Origin: Bacillus thermotolerans
Lineage (GTDB): Bacteria; Bacillota; Bacilli; Bacillales; Domibacillaceae
Reading direction: 5' to 3'
Length of the DNA: 64,000 nucleotides
Assembly: GCF_000812025.2 (NCBI RefSeq)
Contig: NZ_JWJE02000004.1
Location: 1-64,000 of the forward strand
Made by a program: the position numbers and the translations under genes. Below the pieces are notes generated by a model. It ran no database searches, had not been told where the DNA came from, and worked only from the letters and a program-made list of their open reading frames with translations. Positions 8,005 to 17,064 of this stretch are shown here, piece after piece. How positions within the stretch are numbered: position 1 is the first letter of the stretch; each line of letters opens with the position of its first letter.

Positions 8005-9180
8005 ATGAAGCGAGTTTTTCCTTTAACCGCCGTTATATGCTTGGTTTGGTCTGCGCTTTTTTCAACAGGGATGGTCCATGCAGAGGACGACAAGGTCAAA
8101 CTGGCCGAGCAGACAAAATCAGCTATATTGATTGAACAAACAACAGGTGCTGTGCTGTTTGAAAAAAACAGTGAACAGGCTCTTCCTCCTGCTTCTATGA
8201 CGAAGATCATGACTATGCTCTTAGTTATGGAAGCGCTGGAAGAAAAGAAGCTGTCATGGGATGAAAAGGTGCGTGCAAGCGAATATGCCGCTTCCATGGG
8301 CGGCTCGCAAATCTTCTTAGAGCCTGGAGAAGAAATGACCGTTCAGGAAATGATGAAGGGCGTCGCTATCGGATCGGCCAATGACGCTTCTGTTGCCTTA
8401 GCTGAACGGATAGCCGGGAGCGAAGAGGCATTTGTGGAAAGGATGAATGAAAGAGCGGAAGAGTTGGGGATGAAACAAACGAAGTTTAAAAATGCTACCG
8501 GACTGCCGGTCGAAGGCCATCATAGCTCAGCACACGATATGGCGATCATGGCGAGAGAGCTGCTTAAGCATAAAGATATCTTAACATTTACCAGCACATA
8601 TGAAGATTATCTACGGGAAGACAGCGATAAGAAATTCTGGCTTGTAAATACAAACAGACTGGTGAAATTTTATCCGGGCGTAGATGGTTTAAAAACAGGC
8701 TTTACGAATGAGGCGAAATATTGCCTCACAGCTACCGCGTCAAAAAATAATATGAGAGTCATTGCTGTTGTCTTCGGCGCGCCTACACCGAAAGACCGAA
8801 ATGCCCAAGTCACGAAGATGCTCGATTATGCCTTTCATCAATATGAAGTGAACCCTCTTTATAAAAAAGGTGAAACGCTAAGTGAGGTTCGTGTAGCCAA
8901 AGGTGACAAGAGCGAAATCACTTTGGTAACAGGAGAAGAAGTTTCACTCTTAACGAAAAAAGGAGAGAAGCAAGGGAAGCTATCAAAGGATATTAAATTG
9001 AAAAAGAACATCCAGGCGCCGGTAAAAAAGGGAGACGAGCTCGGTCAATTAGTGATCAAGAAGGATGGAGAAGTCGTGTCTTCCACTCCTCTTGTGGCCA
9101 AGGAAAATGTAGAGCGGGCCAGCTGGTGGCAGTTTTATAAAAAAGTCTTCCACTACTTTACAAAGGTAGAAACACTTTAA
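8005..9180 (+). CDS. dacF: D-alanyl-D-alanine carboxypeptidase DacF
   Basis: This penicillin-binding protein trims the terminal D-Ala from peptidoglycan stem peptides and, in B. subtilis, acts in the forespore to set spore cortex cross-linking. The 391-residue precursor has a signal peptide (about 1-26, ending MVHA), the serine nucleophile motif SMTK (64-67), SAN (124-126) and KTG (230-232), plus the C-terminal PBP5-type domain. ATG 8005 follows GGGAGG; longer in-frame starts at 7957 and 7987 precede or contain that site. It lies directly upstream of spoIIAA as in B. subtilis. Confidence 0.92.
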   Translation: MKRVFPLTAVICLVWSALFSTGMVHAEDDKVKLAEQTKSAILIEQTTGAVLFEKNSEQALPPASMTKIMTMLLVMEALEEKKLSWDEKVRASEYAASMGGSQIFLEPGEEMTVQEMMKGVAIGSANDASVALAERIAGSEEAFVERMNERAEELGMKQTKFKNATGLPVEGHHSSAHDMAIMARELLKHKDILTFTSTYEDYLREDSDKKFWLVNTNRLVKFYPGVDGLKTGFTNEAKYCLTATASKNNMRVIAVVFGAPTPKDRNAQVTKMLDYAFHQYEVNPLYKKGETLSEVRVAKGDKSEITLVTGEEVSLLTKKGEKQGKLSKDIKLKKNIQAPVKKGDELGQLVIKKDGEVVSSTPLVAKENVERASWWQFYKKVFHYFTKVETL

Positions 9181-9200
9181 TGCCGAAAACTCCCTGTTTT

Positions 9201-9222
9201 TAGAAGATTTCTTCTAGTTTTG
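9201..9222 (+). terminator. Hairpin after dacF, possible terminator
   Basis: TAGAAGA (9201-9207) and TCTTCTA (9210-9216) form a tight hairpin followed by GTTTTG. The T run is short, so some read-through into spoIIA is likely. Confidence 0.45.
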
Positions 9223-9231
9223 TCATGGGGA

Positions 9232-9258
9232 AGGATTGTGAGAACCATTCGTCGAAAG
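9232..9258 (+). promoter_or_regulatory. Candidate sigma-H promoter and Spo0A box of spoIIA
   Basis: AGGATTG (9232-9238) resembles a sigma-H -35, and CGAAA at 9253 resembles the -10 after 14 bases. TCGTCGAA (9249-9256) overlaps it and differs from the Spo0A box TTGTCGAA at one base. The B. subtilis spoIIA operon is driven by sigma-H with Spo0A~P, so the arrangement is expected. Confidence 0.5.
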
Positions 9259-9291
9259 GCTTGTTAATCCATTAAAAAGGGGGAAGCAGAA

Positions 9292-9654
9292 GTGAGCTTA
9301 TCAGTGGATTTAGAAGTAATAGACGAAGTGCTATGTCTAAGGCTTGCTGGGGAACTCGACCATCATGCGGCAGAAGCCCTCCGCGAGCAGGCAAGCGAAG
9401 CAATAGATAATCAAGGCGTCCGTCACATCGTTTTAAACCTTGGAGAGTTGGCGTTTATGGACAGCTCAGGTCTCGGTGTGATCCTGGGACGGTATAAACA
9501 TATTAAGAAAAAGAACGGAGAAATGGTCGTATGCTCCATCTCTCCTGCTGTACAGCGGCTATTTGATATGTCTGGTTTATTCAAAATTATGGGGACAGCA
9601 TCGTCCGAGCAAGAGGCACTTGAAAGATTGGGGGCAGCGTGTTATGAGAAATGA
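9292..9654 (+). CDS. spoIIAA: Anti-sigma F factor antagonist
   Basis: SpoIIAA is a STAS-domain protein whose unphosphorylated form binds SpoIIAB and frees sigma-F in the forespore. The phosphorylated serine is Ser58, in [11 protein letters not shown], the exact hallmark of the family. The length of 120 residues is near the usual 117. It starts at GTG 9292 after AAAAAGGGGGAAG. Its end overlaps spoIIAB by 11 bp, pointing to translational coupling that would keep the partner proteins in balance. Confidence 0.96.
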   Translation: MSLSVDLEVIDEVLCLRLAGELDHHAAEALREQASEAIDNQGVRHIVLNLGELAFMDSSGLGVILGRYKHIKKKNGEMVVCSISPAVQRLFDMSGLFKIMGTASSEQEALERLGAACYEK

Positions 9655-10084
9655 AATGAACGTACAATTTAGCGCGCTTAGTGAAAACGAGTCATTTGCC
9701 CGAGTAGCAGTCGCAGCTTTTGTTGCCCAGCTTGATCCGACAGTTGATGAGCTTACAGAAATTAAAACAGTTGTGTCAGAGGCAGTAACAAATGCCATTA
9801 TTCATGGGTATGAAGGAAATCCTGCCGGTACCGTGTATGTCTCCGTCATTCTTGAGGATGATGTAGTTGATCTGATCATTCGTGATGAGGGAGTCGGTAT
9901 GGAGGACGTAGAAGAAGCAAGAGAGCCTCTTTTCACGACTAAACCAGAGCTTGAACGTTCAGGCATGGGGTTTACGATTATGGAGAATTTCATGGACGAA
10001 ATTGAAGTGATCTCTCATAAAGGAAACGGCACGACCGTTCGGTTGAAAAAGCAGATTGCTAATAAAAAAGCCTTATGTAATTAA
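9644..10084 (+). CDS. spoIIAB: Anti-sigma F factor and serine kinase
   Basis: SpoIIAB is a GHKL-type kinase that holds sigma-F inactive and phosphorylates SpoIIAA. The N box ([13 protein letters not shown]), the G1 box (DEGVGM) and a GMGF nucleotide lid motif are visible. At 146 residues it equals the B. subtilis protein; I chose ATG 9644 ([10 protein letters not shown]) because it matches the family N-terminus, although the reading frame is open further upstream inside spoIIAA. It is the middle gene of spoIIAA-AB-sigF, 12 bp before sigF. Confidence 0.96.
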   Translation: MRNEMNVQFSALSENESFARVAVAAFVAQLDPTVDELTEIKTVVSEAVTNAIIHGYEGNPAGTVYVSVILEDDVVDLIIRDEGVGMEDVEEAREPLFTTKPELERSGMGFTIMENFMDEIEVISHKGNGTTVRLKKQIANKKALCN

Positions 10085-10096
10085 GGAGTTCATGCC

Positions 10097-10855
10097 ATGG
10101 ATGTAGAGACTAAGAAGCAAAAGCCGGAAATTCTGTCAGATGACCAATTGAAGCATTTGATCAAAGAGAGCCAGGCAGGGAATCAAGAGGCGAGAGATAC
10201 AATTGTTGAGCGGAATATGCGGCTTGTGTGGTCTGTCGTACAGCGCTTTATTAATCGGGGGTACGATCCAGATGACTTATTTCAAATCGGCTGTATTGGC
10301 TTGCTTAAGTCAGTAGACAAGTTTGATTTAAGTTATGATGTGAAATTCTCTACTTATGCCGTACCTATGATCATTGGTGAAATTCAGCGCTTTATTCGGG
10401 ATGATGGCACGGTTAAAGTTAGCCGTTCACTAAAAGAAACAAGTAACAAGATCCGTCGGGCAAGAGAGGAACTGCTGAAGCTTCACAGCCGGACACCGAG
10501 CATCCAGGAGATAGCCGACTATTTGCAGATCTCTGCAGAAGAAGTGGTGATGGCTCAGGAAGCAGCCCGCTCTCCTTCCTCTATTCACGAAACCGTATAT
10601 GAAAATGACGGGGATCCGATTACGCTGCTTGATCAGATGGCAGATAAGAATAGTCAGCACGCTTTTGATCAAGTTGTTTTAAAAGAAGCGATCAGGGAGC
10701 TGGATGAAAGAGAGAGACTGATCGTTTACTTACGTTATTATAAGGACCAGACGCAATCTGAAGTAGCCACGCGGCTCGGCATTTCGCAAGTTCAGGTCTC
10801 CAGGCTCGAAAAAAAGATTTTATCACAAATGAAGGATAAAATGGGAATGCCTTAA
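10097..10855 (+). CDS. sigF: RNA polymerase sigma-F factor
   Basis: Sigma-F is the first forespore-specific sigma factor. The 252-residue protein has region 2 (with NMRLVWSVVQRF, DLFQIGCIGLLKSVDKFD and FSTYAVPMIIGEIQRFIRD), region 3 (SIHETVYENDGDPITLLD) and region 4 with the helix-turn-helix SEVATRLGISQVQVSRLEKK. It is nearly identical to known sigma-F in these core segments. ATG 10097 follows TTAAGGAGTT. Its activity is controlled by the two preceding gene products. Confidence 0.96.
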   Translation: MDVETKKQKPEILSDDQLKHLIKESQAGNQEARDTIVERNMRLVWSVVQRFINRGYDPDDLFQIGCIGLLKSVDKFDLSYDVKFSTYAVPMIIGEIQRFIRDDGTVKVSRSLKETSNKIRRAREELLKLHSRTPSIQEIADYLQISAEEVVMAQEAARSPSSIHETVYENDGDPITLLDQMADKNSQHAFDQVVLKEAIRELDERERLIVYLRYYKDQTQSEVATRLGISQVQVSRLEKKILSQMKDKMGMP

Positions 10856-10862
10856 GGCCATC

Positions 10863-10897
10863 AGCCGGCAAACAATGTCTTGTTTGCCGGCTTTTTA
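10863..10897 (+). terminator. Terminator after sigF
   Basis: A 13-bp stem AGCCGGCAAACAA / TTGTTTGCCGGCT with a TGTC loop, followed by TTTTTAT. Confidence 0.9.
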
Positions 10898-10908
10898 TAT
10901 GCATTAAT

Positions 10909-10938
10909 GCATGAATCCCTCTAGTTACGCCCATATTA
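10909..10938 (+). promoter_or_regulatory. Candidate sigma-G promoter of spoVA
   Basis: GCATGA (10909-10914), a 17-base spacer and CATATTA (10932-10938) fit the sigma-G pattern (-10 CATACTA). spoVA is a late forespore sigma-G operon in B. subtilis. Confidence 0.5.
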
Positions 10939-10972
10939 ATACACAAGAACTTATGAACAGGGTGGGAAAGTG

Positions 10973-11596
10973 ATGGAAGCGATCGTTTATATTCGACTTC
11001 GCCACCGTGTACGCCATCCGCAGAATAAAACGGTGAAGCTGAGAGACATTGCGGAGGTCATAGCGCCAGAGCATTTGCAGGGTGATTTGCTGTATACGGA
11101 TATTTATAAAGTAAGAAAGAGAGAGATGCCTGTTGCTGTAGTAGATGCGATGATCGTGATCGAGAAGCTTCACGAGCAATGGCCCGGTATCGATATTCAG
11201 TTTATTGGTCCTGCGCAAACGATCGTTGATACATCATCGCCAGCAAGAAAGCCGTGGCCGCTTTTTCTGTTCGTTTGGCTTTTATTATTCGTAGGAGCAG
11301 GTCTCACCATTATGAATTTCCATGAAGATGTCAGTATGCCGGAGGTTCATATTAAGCTGTATGAAATAGTGACGGGAGAAACAACGGAGCAGCCTCTCAT
11401 TTTTCAAATTCCCTATTCCATCGGGCTTGGAGCAGGAATGATTCTATTCTTTAATCATTTATTCAAAAAACGCTTAAACGAGGAGCCGAGCCCTATGGAA
11501 ATCGAGATGTTTAATTATCAGCAGGATATGGATCAGTACGTCATTGTGCATGAGAGAAAAGAAGGAAGAATAAGTGATGATGACCCTCATTCATAG
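10973..11596 (+). CDS. spoVAA: Stage V sporulation protein AA
   Basis: SpoVAA is an inner spore membrane protein encoded at the head of the spoVA operon, whose products move dipicolinic acid into and out of the spore. The 207-residue protein has a soluble N-terminal domain (about 1-95), a transmembrane helix near 98-117 and another near 148-165. ATG 10973 is preferred to the adjacent GTG at 10970; the ribosome site is CAGGGTGGGAAA. It overlaps spoVAB by about 20 bp. Confidence 0.88.
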   Translation: MEAIVYIRLRHRVRHPQNKTVKLRDIAEVIAPEHLQGDLLYTDIYKVRKREMPVAVVDAMIVIEKLHEQWPGIDIQFIGPAQTIVDTSSPARKPWPLFLFVWLLLFVGAGLTIMNFHEDVSMPEVHIKLYEIVTGETTEQPLIFQIPYSIGLGAGMILFFNHLFKKRLNEEPSPMEIEMFNYQQDMDQYVIVHERKEGRISDDDPHS

Positions 11597-12005
11597 CTTG
11601 CTGCTCATCTTTATGGGGCTGGCGGGTGGACTGGCGGTAGGAGCTGGCTTTATTGCTTTCATTACAGTACTAGGAATTATTCCCCGCCTCATGCAGGTGA
11701 CAGGCACATGGAGGAAGGTGAAAAGCTACGAATGGGCCGTTATTGCTGGAGTGCTCGCGGGCACGCTTGTCAGCTTTGTGCCGGTAAAGCTGTATATATC
11801 AGCAGTGTGGCTTGCTCCAATGGGCTTGCTTAGCGGAGTGTTTGTCGGCTTGCTGGCCGCTGCCTTAACAGAAGTGCTGAACGTGTTTCCTATCCTAGCG
11901 AAGCGGATGGGTATCCATGAACGGATCGTTGCACTTATGATGGCGATTGCTTTTGGTAAAATAGCGGGCTCGCTATTTCATTGGCTGTATTTCATAAATC
12001 GGTAA
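11577..12005 (+). CDS. spoVAB: Stage V sporulation protein AB
   Basis: This 142-residue, four-helix membrane protein matches SpoVAB, with N-terminal GLAGGLAVGAGFIAF and the C-terminal segment around AKRMGIHERIVALM. GTG 11574 and ATG 11577/11580 are all possible starts; the spacing from AAGGAA favours 11574 or 11577. In B. subtilis spoVAB is followed by spoVAC, but here the next gene, 35 bp later, is spoVAF. Confidence 0.86.
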   Translation: MMTLIHSLLLIFMGLAGGLAVGAGFIAFITVLGIIPRLMQVTGTWRKVKSYEWAVIAGVLAGTLVSFVPVKLYISAVWLAPMGLLSGVFVGLLAAALTEVLNVFPILAKRMGIHERIVALMMAIAFGKIAGSLFHWLYFINR

Positions 12006-12040
12006 GGGTAAAAGGATAAAGATTGCAGGGAGGGTTCAAC

Positions 12041-13519
12041 ATGAAGGATGAGCAGCTGAAGATCCCGAAAGATCCAGAGAAGCTGGATAAACTGATGGAA
12101 GAGAAAATGAGTCTCGGCACAAGCTTTGACGCGGGTGTGCGGAGGTTTACGATCCTCGGAAAGAAAGTCCATATCTACTATATTAACGGCCTGTGTGATT
12201 CGCTGTTTATTATTGGTATTTTATCGCAGCTGACACAATTGCAGCTGCATGAGAAAGAGCAGAAAAGTATACGTCCGGCCCGGGTCATCGAAAACCACCT
12301 GGTCCATCAGTCGGTGGAACATGTTGATAAAGTACAGGATGCAATCGATCAGGTGTTATCCGGTCTGATTGCTGTTGTGGTAGAGGGTGATGAACAGGCG
12401 TTAATTGTGGATGTCAGGAGTTACCCTGGAAGGCAGCCCGAGGAACCGGATACGGAGAAGGTTGTACGGGGCTCGAGGGATGGCTATGTAGAAAACATCA
12501 TTATTAATACAGCTTTGACAAGAAGACGCATACGTGATGGGCGGCTTCGATTTGAAATGAATAGAGTGGGGGACCGCTCTAAGACAGATGTGGCAATTGG
12601 CTATATAGAAGGCATTGCCGACCCGAACCTTGTGAAAATCGTTAGAAAGGAGCTTAGCTCTATTGAAATTGACGGTATTCCGATGGCTGACAAGACAATC
12701 GAAGAATTTATTGTCAAGCAAGGGTTTAATCCTTATCCGATTGTCAGGTACACGGAGCGGGCTGATATTGGAGCGGCGCACTTACTTGAAGGGCATGTAC
12801 TATTATTTGTTGATACTTCACCGAGCGTCATTATCCTTCCGGCAACTTTTTTTCACCATATGCAGCACGCGGAAGAATACAGGCAATCGCCGGCTGTTGG
12901 TACATTTGTGCGTTGGGTTCGTTTCATAGGGGTAATTGCCTCTTTATTTTTACTGCCATTTTGGCTGCTGCTTGCATCTCAAACAGAGCTGCTTCCCGAT
13001 GCACTGAAGTTTATCGGACCGAATGAGGAAACCAACATACCGCTGGCTCTGCAAATTATCATTGCAGATGCCGGTATTGAATTCCTGAGGATAGCCGCTA
13101 TTCACACGCCAACTCCTTTATCGACGGCGATGGGTTTAATCGCCGCTGTATTGATCGGACAAATTGCTATAGATGTCGGTTTATTCGTACCGGAAGTCAT
13201 TCTGTACGCTTCTTTAGCAGCAATCGGAACGTACGCAACACCCAGCTATGAAGTCAGTATTGCGAACAAGCTGGCTCGTATATTTATCATTTTAGCCGTA
13301 TCTTTCTTTAAAGTACCGGGGTTTGTTATTGCGACTGCGTTAGTCATTATTTATCTGGCCCGCATGCGCGCGCTGAATACGCCTTATTTGTGGCCGTTGC
13401 TGCCATTTGATCCGAAAGCCTTTTCGCAAGTATTCGTTCGGCGGGCTATTCCTGGTTCCAAGATGAGACCAAGCATTGTACATCCGGAAGACCCGTACAG
13501 ACAGCCAAATGGAAAATAA
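12041..13519 (+). CDS. spoVAF: Stage V sporulation protein AF (GerA-family)
   Basis: SpoVAF belongs to the GerA (A subunit) germinant-receptor family and sits in the inner spore membrane. The 492-residue protein has a large N-terminal soluble part (with GRQPEEPDTEKVVRGSRDG and TDVAIGYIEGIADP) and a membrane domain of about five helices from residue 285 on (SPAVGTFVRWVRFIG onward), ending in the conserved LWPLLPFDPKAF. ATG 12041 follows GGGAGGG. It directly follows spoVAB; spoVAC, spoVAD, spoVAEb and spoVAEa are absent from between them. Confidence 0.9.
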   Translation: MKDEQLKIPKDPEKLDKLMEEKMSLGTSFDAGVRRFTILGKKVHIYYINGLCDSLFIIGILSQLTQLQLHEKEQKSIRPARVIENHLVHQSVEHVDKVQDAIDQVLSGLIAVVVEGDEQALIVDVRSYPGRQPEEPDTEKVVRGSRDGYVENIIINTALTRRRIRDGRLRFEMNRVGDRSKTDVAIGYIEGIADPNLVKIVRKELSSIEIDGIPMADKTIEEFIVKQGFNPYPIVRYTERADIGAAHLLEGHVLLFVDTSPSVIILPATFFHHMQHAEEYRQSPAVGTFVRWVRFIGVIASLFLLPFWLLLASQTELLPDALKFIGPNEETNIPLALQIIIADAGIEFLRIAAIHTPTPLSTAMGLIAAVLIGQIAIDVGLFVPEVILYASLAAIGTYATPSYEVSIANKLARIFIILAVSFFKVPGFVIATALVIIYLARMRALNTPYLWPLLPFDPKAFSQVFVRRAIPGSKMRPSIVHPEDPYRQPNGK

Positions 13520-13580
13520 CGATATTGAGCTAGGAACAAATGTATGGTATATTCAGTTTAATCTAAGTTTTGCCTGCTGA

Positions 13581-13616
13581 TAGACAGTCTGCCAAAGGGC
13601 AGCTGTCTATTTTCTC
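13581..13616 (+). terminator. Terminator after spoVAF
   Basis: TAGACAGTCTGCC (13581-13593) pairs with GGCAGCTGTCTA (13598-13609) with a single bulge, followed by a T-rich tail. It isolates lysA from the spoVA genes. Confidence 0.7.
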
Positions 13617-13669
13617 TAAAGCAGAACTGCAGTCAGGAACAGGCAAACATCAAGAATTGAGGCGATAAC

Positions 13670-14989
13670 ATGCATGCATACGGAACAGCCCGTGTAAATA
13701 AGGAAGGTCACCTGGAGGTCGGGGGAGTGGACGTTGTCAGCCTAGCTGAACATTACGGAACCCCCTTATATATTTATGACGTGGCGCTGATTAGACAGCG
13801 GGCAAGAGGCTTTAAAGAAACGTTTCAAAAGCTGGGCGTTAGCTCTCAAGTGGCTTATGCGAGCAAGGCTTTTTCGGCAATTGGTATGATTCAACTGGCA
13901 GATCAGGAAGGGTTATCTTTAGATGTTGTTTCTGGAGGGGAGCTCTATACGGCCGTAAAAGCCGGATTCCCAGCCGAACGCATTCATTTCCACGGCAATA
14001 ATAAAAGCCGGGAAGAACTGGAAATGGCGCTTGCTCACCGGGTTGGCTGCATTGTTGTAGACAATTTTTATGAGCTTGATATGTTAGAAGAAGTGGCGAA
14101 GGAGCGAGGAGAGAAGGTTGATATTCTGCTTCGCGTAACACCTGGAATTGAAGCTCATACACATGACTACATCTTAACAGGGCAGGAAGATTCTAAGTTT
14201 GGTTTTGATTTAAACAATGGACAAGCGGAAGAGGCTTTTCAAAAAGCGGTTAGCAAGCCGTCATTGAAAGTGCTCGGTATTCACTGTCATATTGGTTCTC
14301 AAATTTTTGAAACAACTGGCTTTAAGCTGGCTGCAGAAAAAATTATCCAGAAACTAGCTGATTGGAAGGAGCAATTCGGCTTTACGGCAGAGGTGCTCAA
14401 TCTTGGTGGAGGATTTGGGATTCGATATACGGAGGAAGACGAACCGCTGCAGCCTTCTGAATATGTAGAAGAGATTATTAAAGAAGTTCAGGCAAAAACA
14501 AAGGAATTCAACCTTGCCATGCCTGAGATTTGGATAGAACCAGGCCGGTCGCTTGTTGGTGACGCAGGTACAACCATTTACCAGACAGGATCGAGCAAGC
14601 AAGTACCGGAAGTGAGAAAATACCTGGCGATAGACGGTGGAATGAATGATAATATTCGTCCGGCGCTCTATGATGCAAAGTATGAAGCGGTGCTTGCCAA
14701 CCGGGTGAATGATCCGGTGGAAGAAACTGTGTCAATCGCTGGTAAATGCTGTGAATCAGGTGATATGCTGATTTGGGATTTACCGCTTCCGAAAGCTGGA
14801 CAGGGAGATCTGCTGGCTGTATTCTGTACGGGTGCTTACGGTTATTCCATGGCAAATAACTACAACCGAATTCCGCGGCCGCCTGTGGTCTTCGTTGAGA
14901 ATGGCCAGGCTGAATTAGTAATTAAACGGGAAAGCTACGAAGACTTAGTCAAACTGGACCTTCCGCTGAAAGTGACAGTAAAGCAGTAA
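13670..14989 (+). CDS. lysA: Diaminopimelate decarboxylase
   Basis: A PLP enzyme that decarboxylates meso-diaminopimelate to L-lysine, the last step of lysine synthesis. The PLP lysine is Lys66 in YASKAF; the phosphate-binding GGGFG and the HCHIGSQ motif follow; CESGD and CTGAYGYSM near the C-terminus supply residues to the dimer active site. The 439-residue length is usual. Position downstream of spoVAF is the same as in B. subtilis. No lysine riboswitch is seen in the 150 bp upstream. Confidence 0.95.
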   Translation: MHAYGTARVNKEGHLEVGGVDVVSLAEHYGTPLYIYDVALIRQRARGFKETFQKLGVSSQVAYASKAFSAIGMIQLADQEGLSLDVVSGGELYTAVKAGFPAERIHFHGNNKSREELEMALAHRVGCIVVDNFYELDMLEEVAKERGEKVDILLRVTPGIEAHTHDYILTGQEDSKFGFDLNNGQAEEAFQKAVSKPSLKVLGIHCHIGSQIFETTGFKLAAEKIIQKLADWKEQFGFTAEVLNLGGGFGIRYTEEDEPLQPSEYVEEIIKEVQAKTKEFNLAMPEIWIEPGRSLVGDAGTTIYQTGSSKQVPEVRKYLAIDGGMNDNIRPALYDAKYEAVLANRVNDPVEETVSIAGKCCESGDMLIWDLPLPKAGQGDLLAVFCTGAYGYSMANNYNRIPRPPVVFVENGQAELVIKRESYEDLVKLDLPLKVTVKQ

Positions 14990-15016
14990 AGAAACAATAG
15001 GGGTTAGAGGTGCAGC

Positions 15017-15103
15017 ATGGACAAAAAGAATGTTTGGTTGTTTATCATACTCTTATTAATAGCGATGGGCTGGGGAGTGTACTATGCCCTTGTTATTGTG
15101 TAA
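15017..15103 (+). CDS. Small single-helix membrane protein, 28 residues
   Basis: I do not recognise this short ORF. It starts at ATG 15017 after a purine-rich GGGGTTAGAGGTG and encodes a four-residue charged start (MDKK) followed by one hydrophobic stretch (about residues 6-28) with Trp at 7 and 19. Such size and topology are common among small Bacillus membrane proteins, some of them sporulation-expressed. It lies 27 bp after lysA and 109 bp before ribT, so it may be cotranscribed with lysA. Confidence 0.45.
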   Translation: MDKKNVWLFIILLLIAMGWGVYYALVIV

Positions 15104-15182
15104 TGAAGGGCCAAGTTGATCGAGTTTCAAAAATTTGGTAAAGTAATAATGAATAGTAAATACCGTTAAACAGCAATAATAA

Positions 15183-15609
<427 letters not shown>

Positions 15610-15628
15610 TATAAATAACGGCGAAGAG

Positions 15629-16159
15629 CTATTTCGCAGCAGCCGCTAATTGGCGGCGCGTCCGCAGAGATTCCTCACGTGCGGCCAGCACATCCGAACG
15701 GTCTCTCATCTTATGCTTGTGATAGATATATTCAGCAGCCGGCTCTTCCGCAGGCAAAAAGGAGCTTTGAAGAAAATCACGGTACTGCTTCACAATCTTT
15801 GTATCAGAGAAAGGGATGGCCATGTCTGTGAAAGACTCTTCATTTTCTATCTCCCGCAAACGGCAGGAAAGTTGATGAAGGAGGGCTTCCCTGTCAATGC
15901 TCAATTCGCCTAACTCTTCTTCTCGCTTATGAAATATTGCCACCGCTTTTGTCATTAACTTTTTAGCGCCAATGAAGTTGCCTCGGCGATGATGGTAGAA
16001 GGAAACAGCCATTTGGATCAGCCCGACCCAGACAGAATCCGGGGCCTGGTCTGTCTTCTCCTTCCAGAACTCTTCTAGCACTTCATGGCATTCAAAGTAA
16101 TCGCGGTCTTCGTGAAAATGGGCCAAAAAACTCAAATACGACAACGGATATGAATACAT
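15629..16159 (-). CDS. ypuF: DUF309 protein YpuF
   Basis: A 176-residue soluble helical protein of the DUF309 family, with the signature FHEDRDYFECHEVLEEFWKE near residues 14-33 and a second motif VGLIQMAVSFYHHRRGN. The function is unknown. Its position beside scpA on the opposite strand matches B. subtilis ypuF. The ATG at 16159 is preceded by GGAGGACATTC on the reverse strand. It converges on ribT and diverges from scpA. Confidence 0.85.
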   Translation of the reverse strand: MYSYPLSYLSFLAHFHEDRDYFECHEVLEEFWKEKTDQAPDSVWVGLIQMAVSFYHHRRGNFIGAKKLMTKAVAIFHKREEELGELSIDREALLHQLSCRLREIENEESFTDMAIPFSDTKIVKQYRDFLQSSFLPAEEPAAEYIYHKHKMRDRSDVLAAREESLRTRRQLAAAAK

Positions 16160-16189
16160 GAATGTCCTCCTAAAATGCTAAGCTTACTA

Positions 16190-16218
16190 TACATAATACC
16201 ACAGTGAGAAACTTTCAA
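16190..16218 (-). promoter_or_regulatory. Vegetative promoter of ypuF
   Basis: On the reverse strand TTGAAA (16213-16218), 17-base spacer, TATGTA (16190-16195), 30 bp before the start codon. Confidence 0.5.
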
Positions 16219-16234
16219 TCAAACTAAAAAATAG

Positions 16235-16263
16235 TTGGATACAAACTAGAATTCTTCTATACT
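16235..16263 (+). promoter_or_regulatory. Vegetative promoter of scpAB
   Basis: TTGGAT (16235-16240), 17-base spacer, TATACT (16258-16263), about 45 bp upstream of scpA. It sits back to back with the ypuF promoter. Confidence 0.6.
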
Positions 16264-16308
16264 AGAAAGGATAAGAAGGCTTGAATAGAGAAGAATTGGT
16301 GATTAGTA

Positions 16309-17064
16309 ATGCAGTATAACGTAAAAACAGATGTGTTTGAAGGACCGCTTGATTTGCTGCTGCACCTGATTCAGCGGCTGGAAATTGATATATATGATAT
16401 TCCGATGGTGGAAATCACAGAGCAGTATTTATTGTTTATTCATACAATGAAGGAGCTGGAGCTTGATATAGCGAGTGAGTATTTAGTGATGGCCGCAACC
16501 CTTCTAGCTATTAAAAGCAAGACGCTGCTTCCTGTTTATGAAGAAGAAGCTGAAGGCGCCCTATGGGAGGAGGAGGACCCTCGTGATGAGCTGGTTGAGC
16601 AGCTGGTCGAATATAAGAAATTTAAGGAAGCCGCTAAGTACTTACAGGAGCAAGAGCGTGACCGGAATCAGTATTTCACGAAGCCGCCGAGTGATTTAGC
16701 AGTCTTCCATGACGGGGAGCCGCCGGCGCTTGCCGAGCTTAACGTTACTGTGTATGATATGCTCGGAGCTTTTCATAAGCTTCTCCGCCGGAAGAAACTG
16801 CAGAAACCTCGTACAGCTGCGGTTTCCCGGCAGGAAGTCTCTATTGAAAAGAGAATGGACGAAATCCTTCTGCAGGTGAGAAGCCGCCAGGAGCCATGCA
16901 GGTTCGAAGACTTATTTGTTGAGGGAGACAAGGAAATGCTGGTCGTTAGCTTTTTAGCTATACTAGAGCTGATGAAATTAAATGATATTATTGTAGAACA
17001 GCGTAAGAATTTCTCGGAACTGTTCGTCCGTGCGAAAGGAGGAACAGCGCATGCCGGCTGTTAA
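16309..17064 (+). CDS. scpA: Segregation and condensation protein A
   Basis: ScpA is the kleisin subunit that bridges SMC heads in the bacterial condensin complex with ScpB. The N-terminal motif [12 protein letters not shown] (about 10-21) is the kleisin signature, and the C-terminal winged helix follows ([18 protein letters not shown], about 205-222). Length (251) is normal. It overlaps scpB by 14 bp, the usual coupled arrangement. Confidence 0.95.
   Translation: MQYNVKTDVFEGPLDLLLHLIQRLEIDIYDIPMVEITEQYLLFIHTMKELELDIASEYLVMAATLLAIKSKTLLPVYEEEAEGALWEEEDPRDELVEQLVEYKKFKEAAKYLQEQERDRNQYFTKPPSDLAVFHDGEPPALAELNVTVYDMLGAFHKLLRRKKLQKPRTAAVSRQEVSIEKRMDEILLQVRSRQEPCRFEDLFVEGDKEMLVVSFLAILELMKLNDIIVEQRKNFSELFVRAKGGTAHAGC

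Noticed and set aside
13520-13669. Lysine riboswitch before lysA
   Set aside because: The gap is too short and contains only the spoVAF terminator and no L-box motifs.
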